Source: Streptomyces sp. f51
Lineage (GTDB): Bacteria > Actinomycetota > Actinomycetes > Streptomycetales > Streptomycetaceae
Assembly: GCF_037940415.1 (NCBI RefSeq)
Contig: NZ_CP149798.1
Span: forward strand, 1,356,001 to 1,420,000
Reading direction: 5' to 3'
DNA: 64,000 nt
Made by a program: the position numbers and the translations under genes. Below are positions 37,497 to 47,102 of this stretch, one piece after another. Under the pieces are notes generated by a model. It saw only the letters and a program-made list of their open reading frames with translations, had not been told where the DNA came from and searched no databases. How positions within the stretch are numbered: the stretch's first letter is position 1; every line of letters begins with the position of its first letter.

Positions 37497-39164
37497 CTAC
37501 TTGCCCGTCTTGCGCGCCACCGCGGCCTTGACCAGGCCCGCGAAGAGCGGGTGCGGCCGGGTCGGACGGGAGCGCAGCTCGGGGTGCGCCTGGGTCGCGA
37601 CCAGGTACGGGTGGACGTCACGCGGGTACTCGACGTACTCGACGAGCTTGCCGTCCGGGGACGTTCCGGAGAACTGGAGGCCCGCCTTCTTCTCCAGCTC
37701 GGCGCGGTAGGCGTTGTTCACCTCGTAGCGGTGACGGTGGCGCTCCTCGACGTACTCCTTGCCGTCGTACACCTCGCGCACGATCGAGCCCTCGGCGAGC
37801 TTGGCCGGGTACATGCCCAGGCGCATGGTGCCGCCCATGTCGCCCTCGCCCGCCACGATGTCGAGCTGCTCGGCCATCGTGGAGATGACCGGGTGGCCGG
37901 TGCCGGAGTCGAACTCGGTGGAGTTGGCGTCGGGGATGTCGGCCAGGTTCCGCGCGGCCTCGATCACGATGCACTGGAGGCCGAGGCACAGACCGAGCAG
38001 CGGGATGCGGTTCTCGCGGGCGTACTGGATCGCGCCGACCTTGCCGGACACACCGCGGTCGCCGAAGCCGCCGGGGATGCAGATCGCGTCGACGTCGCCG
38101 AGCTGCTTGGCGGCGCCCGCCGGGGTCTTGCAGTCGTCCGAGGTGACCCACTTGATCTTGACGCGGGCCTTGTTGGCGAAACCGCCGGCGCGCAGCGCCT
38201 CGGTCACCGAGAGGTAGGCGTCGGGCAGGTCGATGTACTTGCCGACGAGCGCCATGGTGATCTCGTGGACCGGGTTGTGGACGCGGTCCAGGAGGTCGTC
38301 CCAGGTCGCCCAATCCACGTCACGGAACGGCAGGTCCAGCTTGCGCACGACGTAGGCGTCGAGGCCCTCGGTGTGCAGGACCTTCGGGATGTCGTAGATC
38401 GACTTGGCGTCGATCGCCGCGACCACGGCGGCCTCGTCGACGTCGCACATCAGCGAGATCTTGCGCTTGATGGCGGTGGGGACCTCGCGGTCGGCCCGCA
38501 GCACGATCGCGTCGGGCTGGATACCGATGTTGCGCAGCGCCGCGACGGAGTGCTGGGTCGGCTTGGTCTTCAGCTCGCCGGACGGGCCGATGTAGGGCAG
38601 CAGCGAGATGTGCACGACGAAGACGTTGTCGCGGCCGACCTCGTGGCGGACCTGGCGGACCGTCTCCAGGAAGGGCAGGGACTCGATGTCGCCGACCGTG
38701 CCGCCGACCTCGGTGATGACGACGTCGACGTCGTCGGTCGCCATACGGCGGATGCGGTGCTTGATCTCGTTGGTGATGTGGGGGATGACCTGCACGGTGT
38801 CACCGAGGTACTCGCCGCGCCGCTCCTTGGCGATGACGGTGGAGTAGACCTGACCGGTGGTCACGTTGGCCGAGCCGTCCAGGTCCACGTCGAGGAAGCG
38901 CTCGTAGTGCCCGATGTCCAGGTCCGTCTCGGCGCCGTCGTTGGTGACGAACACCTCACCGTGCTGGAACGGGTTCATGGTGCCCGGGTCGACGTTCAGG
39001 TACGGGTCGAGCTTCTGCATCGTGACGCGCAGACCCCGTGCCTTGAGCAGCGCGCCCAGGCTGGAGGCGGTCAGGCCCTTCCCGAGGGAGGACGCGACAC
39101 CCCCGGTGACGAAGATGTGCTTGGTCGTCGTGGCTGTGCTGTTTCGAAAAGCACTGGGCGGCAT
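37497..39164 (-). CDS. pyrG: CTP synthase
   Basis: The 555-residue product makes CTP from UTP, ATP and glutamine. The synthetase domain begins [20 protein letters not shown] (residue about 14) and includes [15 protein letters not shown] and [16 protein letters not shown]. The class I glutaminase domain has [17 protein letters not shown] with the catalytic Cys, and the closing [12 protein letters not shown] with His and Glu. ATG 39164 is the normal family start although no strong ribosome site precedes it. A GATACCCT-like -10 lies about 120 bp upstream. Confidence 0.97.
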   Translation of the reverse strand: MPPSAFRNSTATTTKHIFVTGGVASSLGKGLTASSLGALLKARGLRVTMQKLDPYLNVDPGTMNPFQHGEVFVTNDGAETDLDIGHYERFLDVDLDGSANVTTGQVYSTVIAKERRGEYLGDTVQVIPHITNEIKHRIRRMATDDVDVVITEVGGTVGDIESLPFLETVRQVRHEVGRDNVFVVHISLLPYIGPSGELKTKPTQHSVAALRNIGIQPDAIVLRADREVPTAIKRKISLMCDVDEAAVVAAIDAKSIYDIPKVLHTEGLDAYVVRKLDLPFRDVDWATWDDLLDRVHNPVHEITMALVGKYIDLPDAYLSVTEALRAGGFANKARVKIKWVTSDDCKTPAGAAKQLGDVDAICIPGGFGDRGVSGKVGAIQYARENRIPLLGLCLGLQCIVIEAARNLADIPDANSTEFDSGTGHPVISTMAEQLDIVAGEGDMGGTMRLGMYPAKLAEGSIVREVYDGKEYVEERHRHRYEVNNAYRAELEKKAGLQFSGTSPDGKLVEYVEYPRDVHPYLVATQAHPELRSRPTRPHPLFAGLVKAAVARKTGK

Positions 39165-39621
39165 GGCCAAGAGGGGGCTCCCGTGGTCGGTCTGGGGTGC
39201 GTGCCGGCGTGGGGCCCGGGGATTTCCGGGGGTTGCCGTCGCTGCGGTTCGGGGGTTTCTTGCCCACCGGTCCACGGGCTACCAGGGTATCAGCGACCGG
39301 AGGAGGCCGCTTCCGGCCACGCTCCGCGCACACCCGGGCACCCCGCCGGGCACACGGCCCACACACCGCTCACTCGATCGGCTCAGCCGGGTTGCCCGGA
39401 GCGGCACGCGGATCTTCCACGTGCGTCGTATCCTGCTCGGACACTCGCTGCCGAGTCCCTCCGGCACACGGCACCATCCCGCACGTAACCGGAACAAAGA
39501 GGGCCTGTCAGTTCGTTTCGAGACGACAATCGCATCGCCCATCGCACCGACACCTGACGCTTCGCGGCGACGCACGGCGGACGTCCCCCATCAGCGACGT
39601 TCCGCGGACACCTCATCCCAT

Positions 39622-39649
39622 TGCCTACTGTTTTGCAGTACCTACGTTC
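39622..39649 (+). promoter_or_regulatory. putative promoter of the GH15 gene
   Basis: TTGCCT (39622-39627) and TACGTT (39644-39649) are separated by 16 bp, about 60 bp before the gene. The rest of the 548-bp divergent interval with pyrG holds no supported gene. Confidence 0.45.
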
Positions 39650-39712
39650 CCTTTGACCGCAAGAGCGACCGCCCCGTGCAGGGGCGCCGTGGCCGTTCGA
39701 CTGGAGATGCAC

Positions 39713-41515
39713 GTGGCCGGGCGCATCGAGGACTACGCACTCATCGGAGACATGCAGACAGCCGCGCTGGTCTGCCGGGACGGCACAGTCGACTGGCTGT
39801 GCCTGCCCCGCTTCGACTCCCATGCCATCTTCGCGGGACTGCTCGGCACCGAGGATCACGGATTCTGGCGGCTCGGCCCCGCGCACGCCGCCGACGCGCA
39901 GCCGCCCGCGGCCACGCGCCGCCGGTACCGCGGCGACTCGCTGATCCTGGAATCCGAGTGGGACACCCCGCGGGGCACGGTCCGGGTGACCGATTTCATG
40001 CCCCCGCGCGACGGGGCGCCGCAGCTGATCCGGATCGTCGAGGGCGTCAGCGGCCGGGTGCCGATGCGCTCCACGCTGCGCATGCGGTTCTCGTACGGCC
40101 GTGTCGTGCCCTGGGTGCGCCGGCACGAGGGCCGCACGGTCGCGGTCGCGGGACCCGACTCGGTCTGGTTCGACACGGACTGCGTGACCTACGGCAAGGA
40201 CCTGACCACCTACGCCGACTTCACGGTGGCGCCGGGCGAGACGGTCACGTTCACCGTGTCGTGGGAGCCCTCGCACAAGCAGCCGCCCGCGCTGCCCGAA
40301 CCGGAGCAGTCGCTCGAGGCGACCGAGGAGTTCTGGCGCGACTGGGTCGACCAGTGCACGTACCACGGCCCCTACCGCGAGGCCGTCGTCCGCTCCCTGA
40401 TCACCCTCAAGGCCCTGACGTACGCGCCCACGGGAGGCATCGTCGCCGCGCCCACCACCTCCCTGCCGGAGGAGATCGGCGGCGTACGCAACTGGGACTA
40501 CCGCTACACCTGGCTGCGCGACGCGGCCATCACCCTCTCCTCGCTGCTGCGCACCGGGTACCGCGAGGAGGCCCGCGCCTGGCGCGAATGGCTGCTGCGC
40601 GCGGTCGCCGGCGACCCGGAGAACCTCCAGATCATGTACGGCATCGCGGGGGAAAGGGAGTTGGGCGAGGCGGAACTCGACTGGCTTCCCGGGTACGAGG
40701 GTTCGGCGCCCGTCCGGGTCGGAAACGGCGCGGCGCACCAGCTCCAGCTCGACGTGTACGGCGAGGTCACCGAGGCCCTGCACCTGGCCCACATGACGGG
40801 CCTGTCCCGCAACGACTACGCCTCGCTCCTCCAGCTGAAGCTGATCCGCTACCTGGAGACGCACTGGGACCAGCCGGACGAGGGGATCTGGGAAGTCCGG
40901 GGCCCGCGCAGGCACTTCGTGCACTCCAAGGTGATGGCCTGGGTCGCCGTCGACCGCACGATCAAGCTCGTCGAGTCCGGTGACGCGGACGGCCCGCTGG
41001 AGAAGTGGCGCGAACTGCGCGACGACATCCACCGGGACGTCTGCGAGAAGGGCTACGACCCGGAGCGCAACACCTTCACGCAGTCCTACGGCTCGAAGGA
41101 GCTGGACGCCTCCCTGCTGCTCATCCCGCAGATGGGCTTCCTGCCGCCGGACGACAAGCGGGTGATCGGCACCATCGAGGCGATCCAGCGCGAACTGTCC
41201 ACCTCCGACGGCTTCATCCTGCGCTACCCGACCTCGGGCGAACACGCGGGCGTGGACGGCCTGGAGGGCGACGAGGGCGCCTTCCTCGCCTGCTCGTTCT
41301 GGATGGCCGACGACCTCGCGATGATCGGCCGGGTCGACGAGGCCCGCAAGCTGTTCGAGCGGCTGCTGGCCCTGCGCAACGACCTCGGTCTGCTGGCCGA
41401 GGAGTGGGACCCGCGTCTTCAGCGCCAGGTCGGGAACTTCCCGCAGGCCTTCAGCCACGTCCCGCTGATCGACACGGCCCTGCGGCTGACGGCGAGCGGG
41501 GCGTACGGCGGCTGA
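39713..41515 (+). CDS. glycoside hydrolase family 15 protein (glucoamylase/trehalase-like)
   Basis: The 600-residue cytoplasmic enzyme opens AGRIEDYALIGDMQTAALVC and GTVDWLCLPRFDSHAIF, the N-terminal beta-sandwich signature of actinobacterial GH15. The (alpha/alpha)6 barrel includes VRNWDYRYTWLRDAAITL, which contains the general-acid region, and LGLLAEEWDP near the C-terminus as the likely catalytic-base Glu. Substrates in the family are trehalose or small alpha-glucans. GTG 39713 has GGAG six bases upstream; ATG 39707 is the alternative. Confidence 0.92.
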   Translation: MAGRIEDYALIGDMQTAALVCRDGTVDWLCLPRFDSHAIFAGLLGTEDHGFWRLGPAHAADAQPPAATRRRYRGDSLILESEWDTPRGTVRVTDFMPPRDGAPQLIRIVEGVSGRVPMRSTLRMRFSYGRVVPWVRRHEGRTVAVAGPDSVWFDTDCVTYGKDLTTYADFTVAPGETVTFTVSWEPSHKQPPALPEPEQSLEATEEFWRDWVDQCTYHGPYREAVVRSLITLKALTYAPTGGIVAAPTTSLPEEIGGVRNWDYRYTWLRDAAITLSSLLRTGYREEARAWREWLLRAVAGDPENLQIMYGIAGERELGEAELDWLPGYEGSAPVRVGNGAAHQLQLDVYGEVTEALHLAHMTGLSRNDYASLLQLKLIRYLETHWDQPDEGIWEVRGPRRHFVHSKVMAWVAVDRTIKLVESGDADGPLEKWRELRDDIHRDVCEKGYDPERNTFTQSYGSKELDASLLLIPQMGFLPPDDKRVIGTIEAIQRELSTSDGFILRYPTSGEHAGVDGLEGDEGAFLACSFWMADDLAMIGRVDEARKLFERLLALRNDLGLLAEEWDPRLQRQVGNFPQAFSHVPLIDTALRLTASGAYGG

Positions 41516-41527
41516 GCCGGTCCGTGC

Positions 41528-41564
41528 GGGGCGCGTGGGGCGCCGTGGCTCCCCGACGCGCCCC
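41528..41564 (+). terminator. hairpin terminator after the GH15 gene
   Basis: GGGGCGCGTGGGG (41528-41540) pairs with CCCCGACGCGCCCC (41551-41564) with a single bulge and a 10-nt loop, 12 bp after the stop. Confidence 0.65.
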
Positions 41565-41625
41565 GGGCGCCGTACCCGCCTAGCCTGGAAGGAGTCCTGT
41601 CCCCTCATGGAAGGGGGCGGCTTCC

Positions 41626-43020
41626 ATGGCTCCCCTTTCGAAGGCCGGCGCGGCCCTCGCCGCGCTCCGCGCAGGTCTCACCGGTGCTGTGTTCACCCCG
41701 GACGATCCCGGGTACGACGAGGCCCGGACGATCTTCAACGCGATGATCGACCGGCGGCCCGCGGTGATCGCGCGGTGCGAGAGCGAGGCCGACGTGACCC
41801 GCGCGGTGCGCTTCGCGCGTGACCTCGATCTGCCGATCGCCGTACGCGGAGGCGGTCACAGCGTCGCCGGGATGTCGCTCAACGACGGCGGTCTCGTCGT
41901 CGACCTCAGCCGAATGCACGAGGTCACCGTCCACCCCGGGTCCGAGACCGTCCGGGTCGGGGGCGGGGCCCTGATGACCCATCTGGACCGGGCCACCGAG
42001 CCCTACGGCCTCGCGACCACCGGCGGGCGCGCCTCGACGACCGGTGTCGGCGGCTACGTCCTCGGCGGCGGCACCGGCTGGCTGGACCGGTCCCTCGGCC
42101 TGGCCGTCGACAATCTGCTCGGGGTCGAACTGGTGACCGCCGACGGCACGCCGGTACGCGCCACCGACCAGGAGAACCCGGAGCTGTTCTGGGCCCTGCA
42201 CGGGGGCGGCGGGAACTTCGGGGTCGCCACCGCGCTGACCCTCAAGCTGCACCCGCTGCCCGAGTTCTCCATGGCGCTGGTCATGTATCTCCCGGACAGT
42301 GGCCCCGACGTCGTACGCGTCTACCGCGAGATCATCGAGAACGGGCCCCCTGAGGCGAGCGGGGGCGTCCTCTACCTGACCGCGCCGCCCGAGGAGTTCG
42401 TGCCCGGGCACCTGGTCGGCACGCGGCTGTGCGGCGCGCTCGTCGCGTACGCGGGCGGCGAGGACGACATGCGCAAGATCGCCCAGCCGCTGCTGGCGCT
42501 GCCGCACGAGGTCGAGATCGTCACCGCCCTGCCCTACGCCGACCTCCAGTGCATGATCGACGACCCTCCCGGATGGCGTAACTACTGGTCGGCGGAGTAT
42601 CTGACCGGCGCGCCCGACGACTTCGTGGACGTCTTCTGCGCACTCGGCGACGCCATGCCGGTGCCCACCGGCACCCAGCACGTGCTGTTCCCCCAGGGCG
42701 GCGCCATCGCCTCCGGGCCGACCCGCTGGCCGGTCCCCTACCGCGACGCGCCCTGGGCCGTGCACCCCTTCGGGATCTGGGAGGACCCGGCCGACGACGA
42801 GCGGTGCGTGGACTGGGTCAGGAAGGTCCGCGAGGACGTCAGGCCGTGGAGCACCGGCGCGGTCTATCTGAACTTCATCGGCGACGAGGGCACGGATCGC
42901 GTCAGAGCCGGCCTGGGCGAGGACAACCTCCGGCGGCTGGCCGCGGTGAAGGCCGAGTACGACCCCGACAACGTGTTCCGCTTCAACCACAACATCCCCC
43001 CGGTCCCGGCCGGCGCCTGA
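41626..43020 (+). CDS. FAD-linked oxidoreductase, berberine-bridge-enzyme-like
   Basis: The 464-residue product belongs to the VAO/PCMH flavoprotein family. PIAVRGGGHSVAGMS near residue 75 supplies the His that carries FAD covalently; GVGGYVLGGGTGWL is the second FAD-binding stretch, and a Tyr or Gly stands where bicovalent members have Cys, so single attachment is expected. The C-terminal BBE motif is YDPDNVFRFNHNIPP. It oxidises an alcohol, sugar or specialised metabolite; the substrate is unknown. ATG 41626. A PucR regulator follows in the same direction. Confidence 0.92.
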   Translation: MAPLSKAGAALAALRAGLTGAVFTPDDPGYDEARTIFNAMIDRRPAVIARCESEADVTRAVRFARDLDLPIAVRGGGHSVAGMSLNDGGLVVDLSRMHEVTVHPGSETVRVGGGALMTHLDRATEPYGLATTGGRASTTGVGGYVLGGGTGWLDRSLGLAVDNLLGVELVTADGTPVRATDQENPELFWALHGGGGNFGVATALTLKLHPLPEFSMALVMYLPDSGPDVVRVYREIIENGPPEASGGVLYLTAPPEEFVPGHLVGTRLCGALVAYAGGEDDMRKIAQPLLALPHEVEIVTALPYADLQCMIDDPPGWRNYWSAEYLTGAPDDFVDVFCALGDAMPVPTGTQHVLFPQGGAIASGPTRWPVPYRDAPWAVHPFGIWEDPADDERCVDWVRKVREDVRPWSTGAVYLNFIGDEGTDRVRAGLGEDNLRRLAAVKAEYDPDNVFRFNHNIPPVPAGA

Positions 43021-43045
43021 CCCCCGGGCACTCGTCCCGGCACCT

Positions 43046-43118
43046 CCCGCGGACGGCTCCCGCGGTCTCCCCCGTCGCCCGTCACGACCCGGAGATGCCC
43101 CCGGAAGCCGTCCGCGGG
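43046..43118. promoter_or_regulatory. 13-bp inverted repeat between the FAD oxidoreductase and pucR-like gene
   Basis: CCCGCGGACGGCT (43046-43058) is repeated inverted as AGCCGTCCGCGGG (43106-43118), 47 bp apart. The right arm directly abuts TAGCGT (43119-43124), a likely -10 seven bases before the ATG at 43132. It could be an operator read by the regulator or a long-loop terminator. Confidence 0.5.
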
Positions 43119-43131
43119 TAGCGTCCGCTGC

Positions 43132-44760
43132 ATGGACAGCCGTTACGACACCCAAGGCGCCGGAATCACCGTGCAGCGGGCCCTTGAGCTGCCCGGACTG
43201 CGCAGCGGGCTGCCGGAGATCATCGCGGGGGCCGACCGGCTGCACCGGACCGTGCGCTGGGTGCACGCGGGCGAGGTGCCGAACATCGCCTCGCTGCTCA
43301 AGGGCGGCGAACTGCTGCTGACCACGGGATACGGCCTCGGCACCCGCCCCGCCGACCAGCGCGCGTTCGTTCGCACCCTCGCCGAGCGGGGGATCGCGGC
43401 CCTCGTCGTCGAGCTGGGCCCGCGCTTCACCCGGCTCCCGGCCGCGCTCGTGGAGACGGCGCGTTCCACGGGGCTGCCGCTGGTCCAGCTGCACCGCGAG
43501 GTTCCCTTCGTGACGGTCACGGAGGAGATCCACACCGAGATCGTCAACGGCCACTACGCCCTGCTCCAGCAGGCCGAGGAGGTCCACCGCCGCTGCACCG
43601 AGGCACTGCTCGGCGGTGGCGGGGTGCCCCAGGTCCTGAGCATCCTCGCCGAGTTCAGCGGCAACCCGGTCTTCCTGGAGACCGCCGACGGACAGCTGCT
43701 CTACGCGGCCGGGGCCGGCTCCGCGGCCGCCGACCCGCTCCAGGTCTGGGAGGGCATGCGCGGCCAGCACAAGGAGGAGCCGCCCGCGGGGACCACGCTG
43801 GTGGACGTCCCCGGCGGCGGCCCGGGCACCGGCTCCGTCCGGGCCCGCCTGGTGCTCCTGCCCGTCGGCGCGCCGGTCGCCCCGGTGCACCGGATCGCCG
43901 CCGAACGGGCCGCGGGCATCCTGGCCGTCGTGCTGATGCAGGCCCGCCAGGAGGAGGAACTGGCGGCGCGGGGGCGCGGCGACTTCCTGACCGATCTCGC
44001 CGAGGGCCGGATCGAGGCCGAGGACGCGCCCGCGCAGGCCCGTGTGCTCGGCTTCAAGCCCGGCGCGGGCCCGCTGCTGCCGGTCGTGATGCGACTCGCC
44101 GACGGCCTCGCGCCCGGCGGCGGCTGGGCGGTCCTGGCCCGCGCCGTCGCCGAGGAGCTGGCCTCGGTGGGCGTGCCCGTGCTGCTCGGCGTGCGTCCCG
44201 TCGAGGGGCGGGTCCCGCTGCTGCTCGGCCTGCGTTCGGAGTCGGAGCGAGGGGCCGTCGCGGACCGTGTCGCCGCGGCGCTGCGCGCCGGGGTGGAGCG
44301 CGCGGGCATGCAGCGGCCCGGGGCGCAGCCGCCGGTGGTGGTGGTCGGGGTCGCCGGGGGCTGGGCGGCCGCGTCGGCGGGACTGCGGCACGCGGCGGAG
44401 ACGGCCACGGCGGCGCAGGGCCTGTCCGACCGCCCCTGGTACGACGCCCGGCGGCTGGACATCGACCTGCTGCTGTGGCGGCTGCGCGAGCACCCCGATC
44501 TGGCCGCCTTCGTGGAGCGCGCGATCGGCCCGCTCCGCGACCACGACGTCCGCTCCAAGCCGCCCCTTCTGCCCACCCTCCAGACGTACTTGGCGCACGC
44601 GGGCCGCAAGGCGGAGACCGCCCGCGAACTGCATCTCAACCGGCAGACCCTCTACAACCGCCTCGCCCGGATCGGCGAGTTGCTGGGCATGGACCTGGAC
44701 GACCCGCAGACGGTACTGGCGTTGAGCCTGGCGCTGCGCGCACGCAGACACGTTCCCTGA
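43132..44760 (+). CDS. PucR-family transcriptional regulator
   Basis: The 542-residue product has an N-terminal PucR domain (TVQRALELPGLRSGLPEIIA, RWVHAGEVPNIASLLKGGEL), a GAF-like middle, and a C-terminal helix-turn-helix (LQTYLAHAGRKAETARELHL, NRQTLYNRLARIGELLG). Members control purine, amino-acid or amine catabolism. The ATG at 43132 is apparently leaderless. It probably regulates itself and perhaps the adjacent FAD oxidoreductase, given the inverted repeat at its promoter. Confidence 0.92.
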   Translation: MDSRYDTQGAGITVQRALELPGLRSGLPEIIAGADRLHRTVRWVHAGEVPNIASLLKGGELLLTTGYGLGTRPADQRAFVRTLAERGIAALVVELGPRFTRLPAALVETARSTGLPLVQLHREVPFVTVTEEIHTEIVNGHYALLQQAEEVHRRCTEALLGGGGVPQVLSILAEFSGNPVFLETADGQLLYAAGAGSAAADPLQVWEGMRGQHKEEPPAGTTLVDVPGGGPGTGSVRARLVLLPVGAPVAPVHRIAAERAAGILAVVLMQARQEEELAARGRGDFLTDLAEGRIEAEDAPAQARVLGFKPGAGPLLPVVMRLADGLAPGGGWAVLARAVAEELASVGVPVLLGVRPVEGRVPLLLGLRSESERGAVADRVAAALRAGVERAGMQRPGAQPPVVVVGVAGGWAAASAGLRHAAETATAAQGLSDRPWYDARRLDIDLLLWRLREHPDLAAFVERAIGPLRDHDVRSKPPLLPTLQTYLAHAGRKAETARELHLNRQTLYNRLARIGELLGMDLDDPQTVLALSLALRARRHVP

Positions 44761-44776
44761 GCGCCGCCCGCGGGCG

Positions 44777-45913
44777 TCAGACCAGCGGCCGGAACCGGGT
44801 GAACTCGTCATAGACGCTGAGCACTTGGGCCACCGTCTCGTCCTCGGTCGGCCAGGTCGCGGCCTGCCGGGCACCCTTCTCCCGCAGCACCTCACGGCGT
44901 TCGGGATCGGCGAGCAGGCGGACGACCGCGTCGGCCAGTGCCTTCGCGTTCCCGTACGGGACGAGCTCGGCCGCGTCACCGACCGTCTCGGGGATGCCCC
45001 CGACGGCGGTGGCGACCAGCGGCACGCGCGCGTGGAGGGCCTCCTGCGCCAGCAGCGAGCGCGACTCCCACTTGCTGGGCAGCACGACGAGGTCGGCGGC
45101 GGCCAGCAGTTCCGTGACGTCCTCGCGCTTCCCGATGAGCCGGACCGGCAGTTCCTCGTCCTCGATCCGGCGCTGGAGGACGGGGCGCAGCGGCCCCTCC
45201 CCCGCGACGACCAGCAGCGGCACCGGGTCCAGGCGGCACCAGGCGCGCGAGGCGTCGAGGAGGGTGTGGTAGCCGCGGTGCCGGTCCAGGGAGCCGACCG
45301 CGATGAGCAACGGGCCCTCGGTCGCGCCGAGTTCGGCTCGTGCCTTGTGCCGGGAGGGGTCGAGGTCCAGCGGTTCGGCGGGCGGGCGCGGCGCCGGGAA
45401 CGCCACCGCGGCCAGCCGCGCGTCCCTGGCTCCCCTCCTGCGGGCCCGGTCCACCAGGTCGGAGGAGGTACCGAGCACGACGGCGGCGGCTCTGGCGACC
45501 CGGCGCTCCAGGAGACGCAGCAGATGGGCCCGGGCGCCGTCGGCCTGCGAGCGGGTGTGCCAGGTGACGATCAGGGGGACGCTCCGCCCGCTGAGCGCCA
45601 GTACCGCCCGCAGCGCCGCGTGGATCCCGTGCGCGTGCACGAGATCGGCGTCGGCGCAGGCGGCCCGCAGCGCGGACACGGCGGCGGGGTCGCTGCTGCG
45701 GGGCACGGGGACGTGGTGCGCGCCGACCCCGGTGAAGCCGTACGCGAGGTCGGCCTCGGCGGGAGCGCAGACGGTGACCCGGACCCCTCGGGCGACCAGG
45801 CCCGCCGCCAGCGACCGCACGTGCGCGCTGCTGCCCGCGCTCGCCCCGCCGAGCACCTGCACGGTGCGCAGCGGCGACTGGCCGTGCGGTGAGTGGCTGC
45901 TCACGTGGCTCAC
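44777..45913 (-). CDS. GT4-family glycosyltransferase
   Basis: The 378-residue GT-B enzyme has an N-terminal Rossmann domain (RTVQVLGGASAGSSAHVRSL, DLVHAHGIHAALRAV) and a C-terminal donor-binding domain (PLLIAVGSLDRHRGYHTLLD, ELLAAADLVVLPSKWESRSL with the E-x7-E style motif, VATAVGGIPETVG). It transfers a sugar from a nucleotide donor, perhaps to a lipid or polysaccharide. GTG 45913 has AGGAG ten bases upstream; GTG 45904 is an alternative. It converges on the PucR gene with 16 bp between stops. Confidence 0.9.
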   Translation of the reverse strand: MSHVSSHSPHGQSPLRTVQVLGGASAGSSAHVRSLAAGLVARGVRVTVCAPAEADLAYGFTGVGAHHVPVPRSSDPAAVSALRAACADADLVHAHGIHAALRAVLALSGRSVPLIVTWHTRSQADGARAHLLRLLERRVARAAAVVLGTSSDLVDRARRRGARDARLAAVAFPAPRPPAEPLDLDPSRHKARAELGATEGPLLIAVGSLDRHRGYHTLLDASRAWCRLDPVPLLVVAGEGPLRPVLQRRIEDEELPVRLIGKREDVTELLAAADLVVLPSKWESRSLLAQEALHARVPLVATAVGGIPETVGDAAELVPYGNAKALADAVVRLLADPERREVLREKGARQAATWPTEDETVAQVLSVYDEFTRFRPLV

Positions 45914-46370
45914 GTGGCCGGGGCTCCTGGTTCGGCGTCGGACGGTCACGAGGAAACGTACAGAAGGATCGTGCGGAGGAAGGGACACCGCACGTCGTGC
46001 ACCGCGTACTACGCCAAGGATGCCAGGCCGCCCGGGCGTTCCGGCACCGCCATCACGACGAGGGCACGTCAGACAAGGCAACCCGGCGACGACGATCACC
46101 CGCACGAGTGATGAATGGTCCGTTCCGGGGAGAGGGGGTCCCGTTGGAACCCGTGCGGCGCGCGTGACTCCCCGCGCCCCGCGGGCCGACCCGAGCCGAA
46201 CGGGTTCCCGCGGGTCCTCCGCCACGCCGTACCGAGGGTGCGCCCGCGCACCGAACGGCGCACCCGGGACACCGCACTCCCCCGCCGCAGTCCCGGCGAG
46301 GGAGAATTCGGCCCTCCGGCGTTCGAGGAGCGGCGTCCGGGGCGGAGCCCCCGGGCGGGCCGGCCGGCTA
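45914..46370. other. intergenic region ending at the IS630 insertion site
   Basis: No supported gene is seen. This stretch lies upstream of the glycosyltransferase and was originally contiguous with the recN 3' end. A GGGGCGGAGCCCCCGGGCGGGCC stretch near 46340 may be remains of a recN terminator now separated from its gene. Confidence 0.5.
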
Positions 46371-46504
46371 GTGCTGTGACCGCCTAGGTCCACCGGGTTG
46401 GAGCGGGGTTTTCCTTGCGCCGAGCGGGCGCTCAGATGCTCAGGAACGCTGGTGTGAGGAACCGTCGCGGGAACATGCGGGAGCCACGAGTGGTCGGAGG
46501 AGCT

Positions 46505-47056
46505 TTATCGTCGAGAGAGAACCAGCCTGCGTCGCTCCCGGTCGATTTCTGTGACGACGACCGTGACCTCGTCGCCGGCCTGGACGACATCTGACGGACT
46601 TTCCACGGGCGTCGATGCGAGCTCTCGCAGGTGGACCAGTCCCTCGATCCCGTCGGCGACCTGGACGAAGACGCCGAACGGAATCAGTTTGGTGACCCGT
46701 CCGTGCAGTTTCTGCCCCACCGCGGTGCGGTCGGCGAATGTTTGGAAGGGGTCCGGCTGTGTCGCCCGCAAGGACAGTCTGGCCTCCAGGTTCCATGTGT
46801 CGAACTGGAGGAACTCGGCTGAGACGTGCTGTCCGACCTGTACAACGTCGAAGGTGGTTTCGATGCGCCGCCAGGACAGTTCGGGGATCGTGATGAACCC
46901 GACGCCGGGGAAGACCGGGTGGTCGGGGCCGTCGTCCAGTGCCACGAACACGCCGAACCGTTCGATCGCTGTGACGGTGCCGGAAAGGATGTCGCCGTAG
47001 TGCAGTGATTCTAGGAACGCCCAGAGTTCTGGGTTCTCGGACCGTCCGCCCATCAT
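46505..47056 (-). CDS. tandem S1 RNA-binding domain protein carried by the IS element
   Basis: The 183-residue product consists of two S1 (OB-fold) domains. The first, about residues 20-100, contains [20 protein letters not shown] and [13 protein letters not shown]; the second, about 112-183, contains [32 protein letters not shown] and RRRLVLSRR. Both resemble ribosomal protein S1/PNPase RNA-binding modules. It starts 46 bp after the transposase stop and in the same orientation, and lies wholly inside the terminal repeats. The start may be either Met of the MM pair. Base composition is somewhat less G+C-rich than the neighbours. Confidence 0.9.
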   Translation of the reverse strand: MMGGRSENPELWAFLESLHYGDILSGTVTAIERFGVFVALDDGPDHPVFPGVGFITIPELSWRRIETTFDVVQVGQHVSAEFLQFDTWNLEARLSLRATQPDPFQTFADRTAVGQKLHGRVTKLIPFGVFVQVADGIEGLVHLRELASTPVESPSDVVQAGDEVTVVVTEIDRERRRLVLSRR

Positions 47057-47102
47057 GCTCCCAGCCTTTCACAAGGAGCTGCGCACTCGGCGGGAAGGGC
47101 GA

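Noticed and set aside
46440..47072. A 210-codon frame overlapping the S1 gene
   Set aside because: It is out of frame with the clear tandem S1 domains and contains no domain itself.
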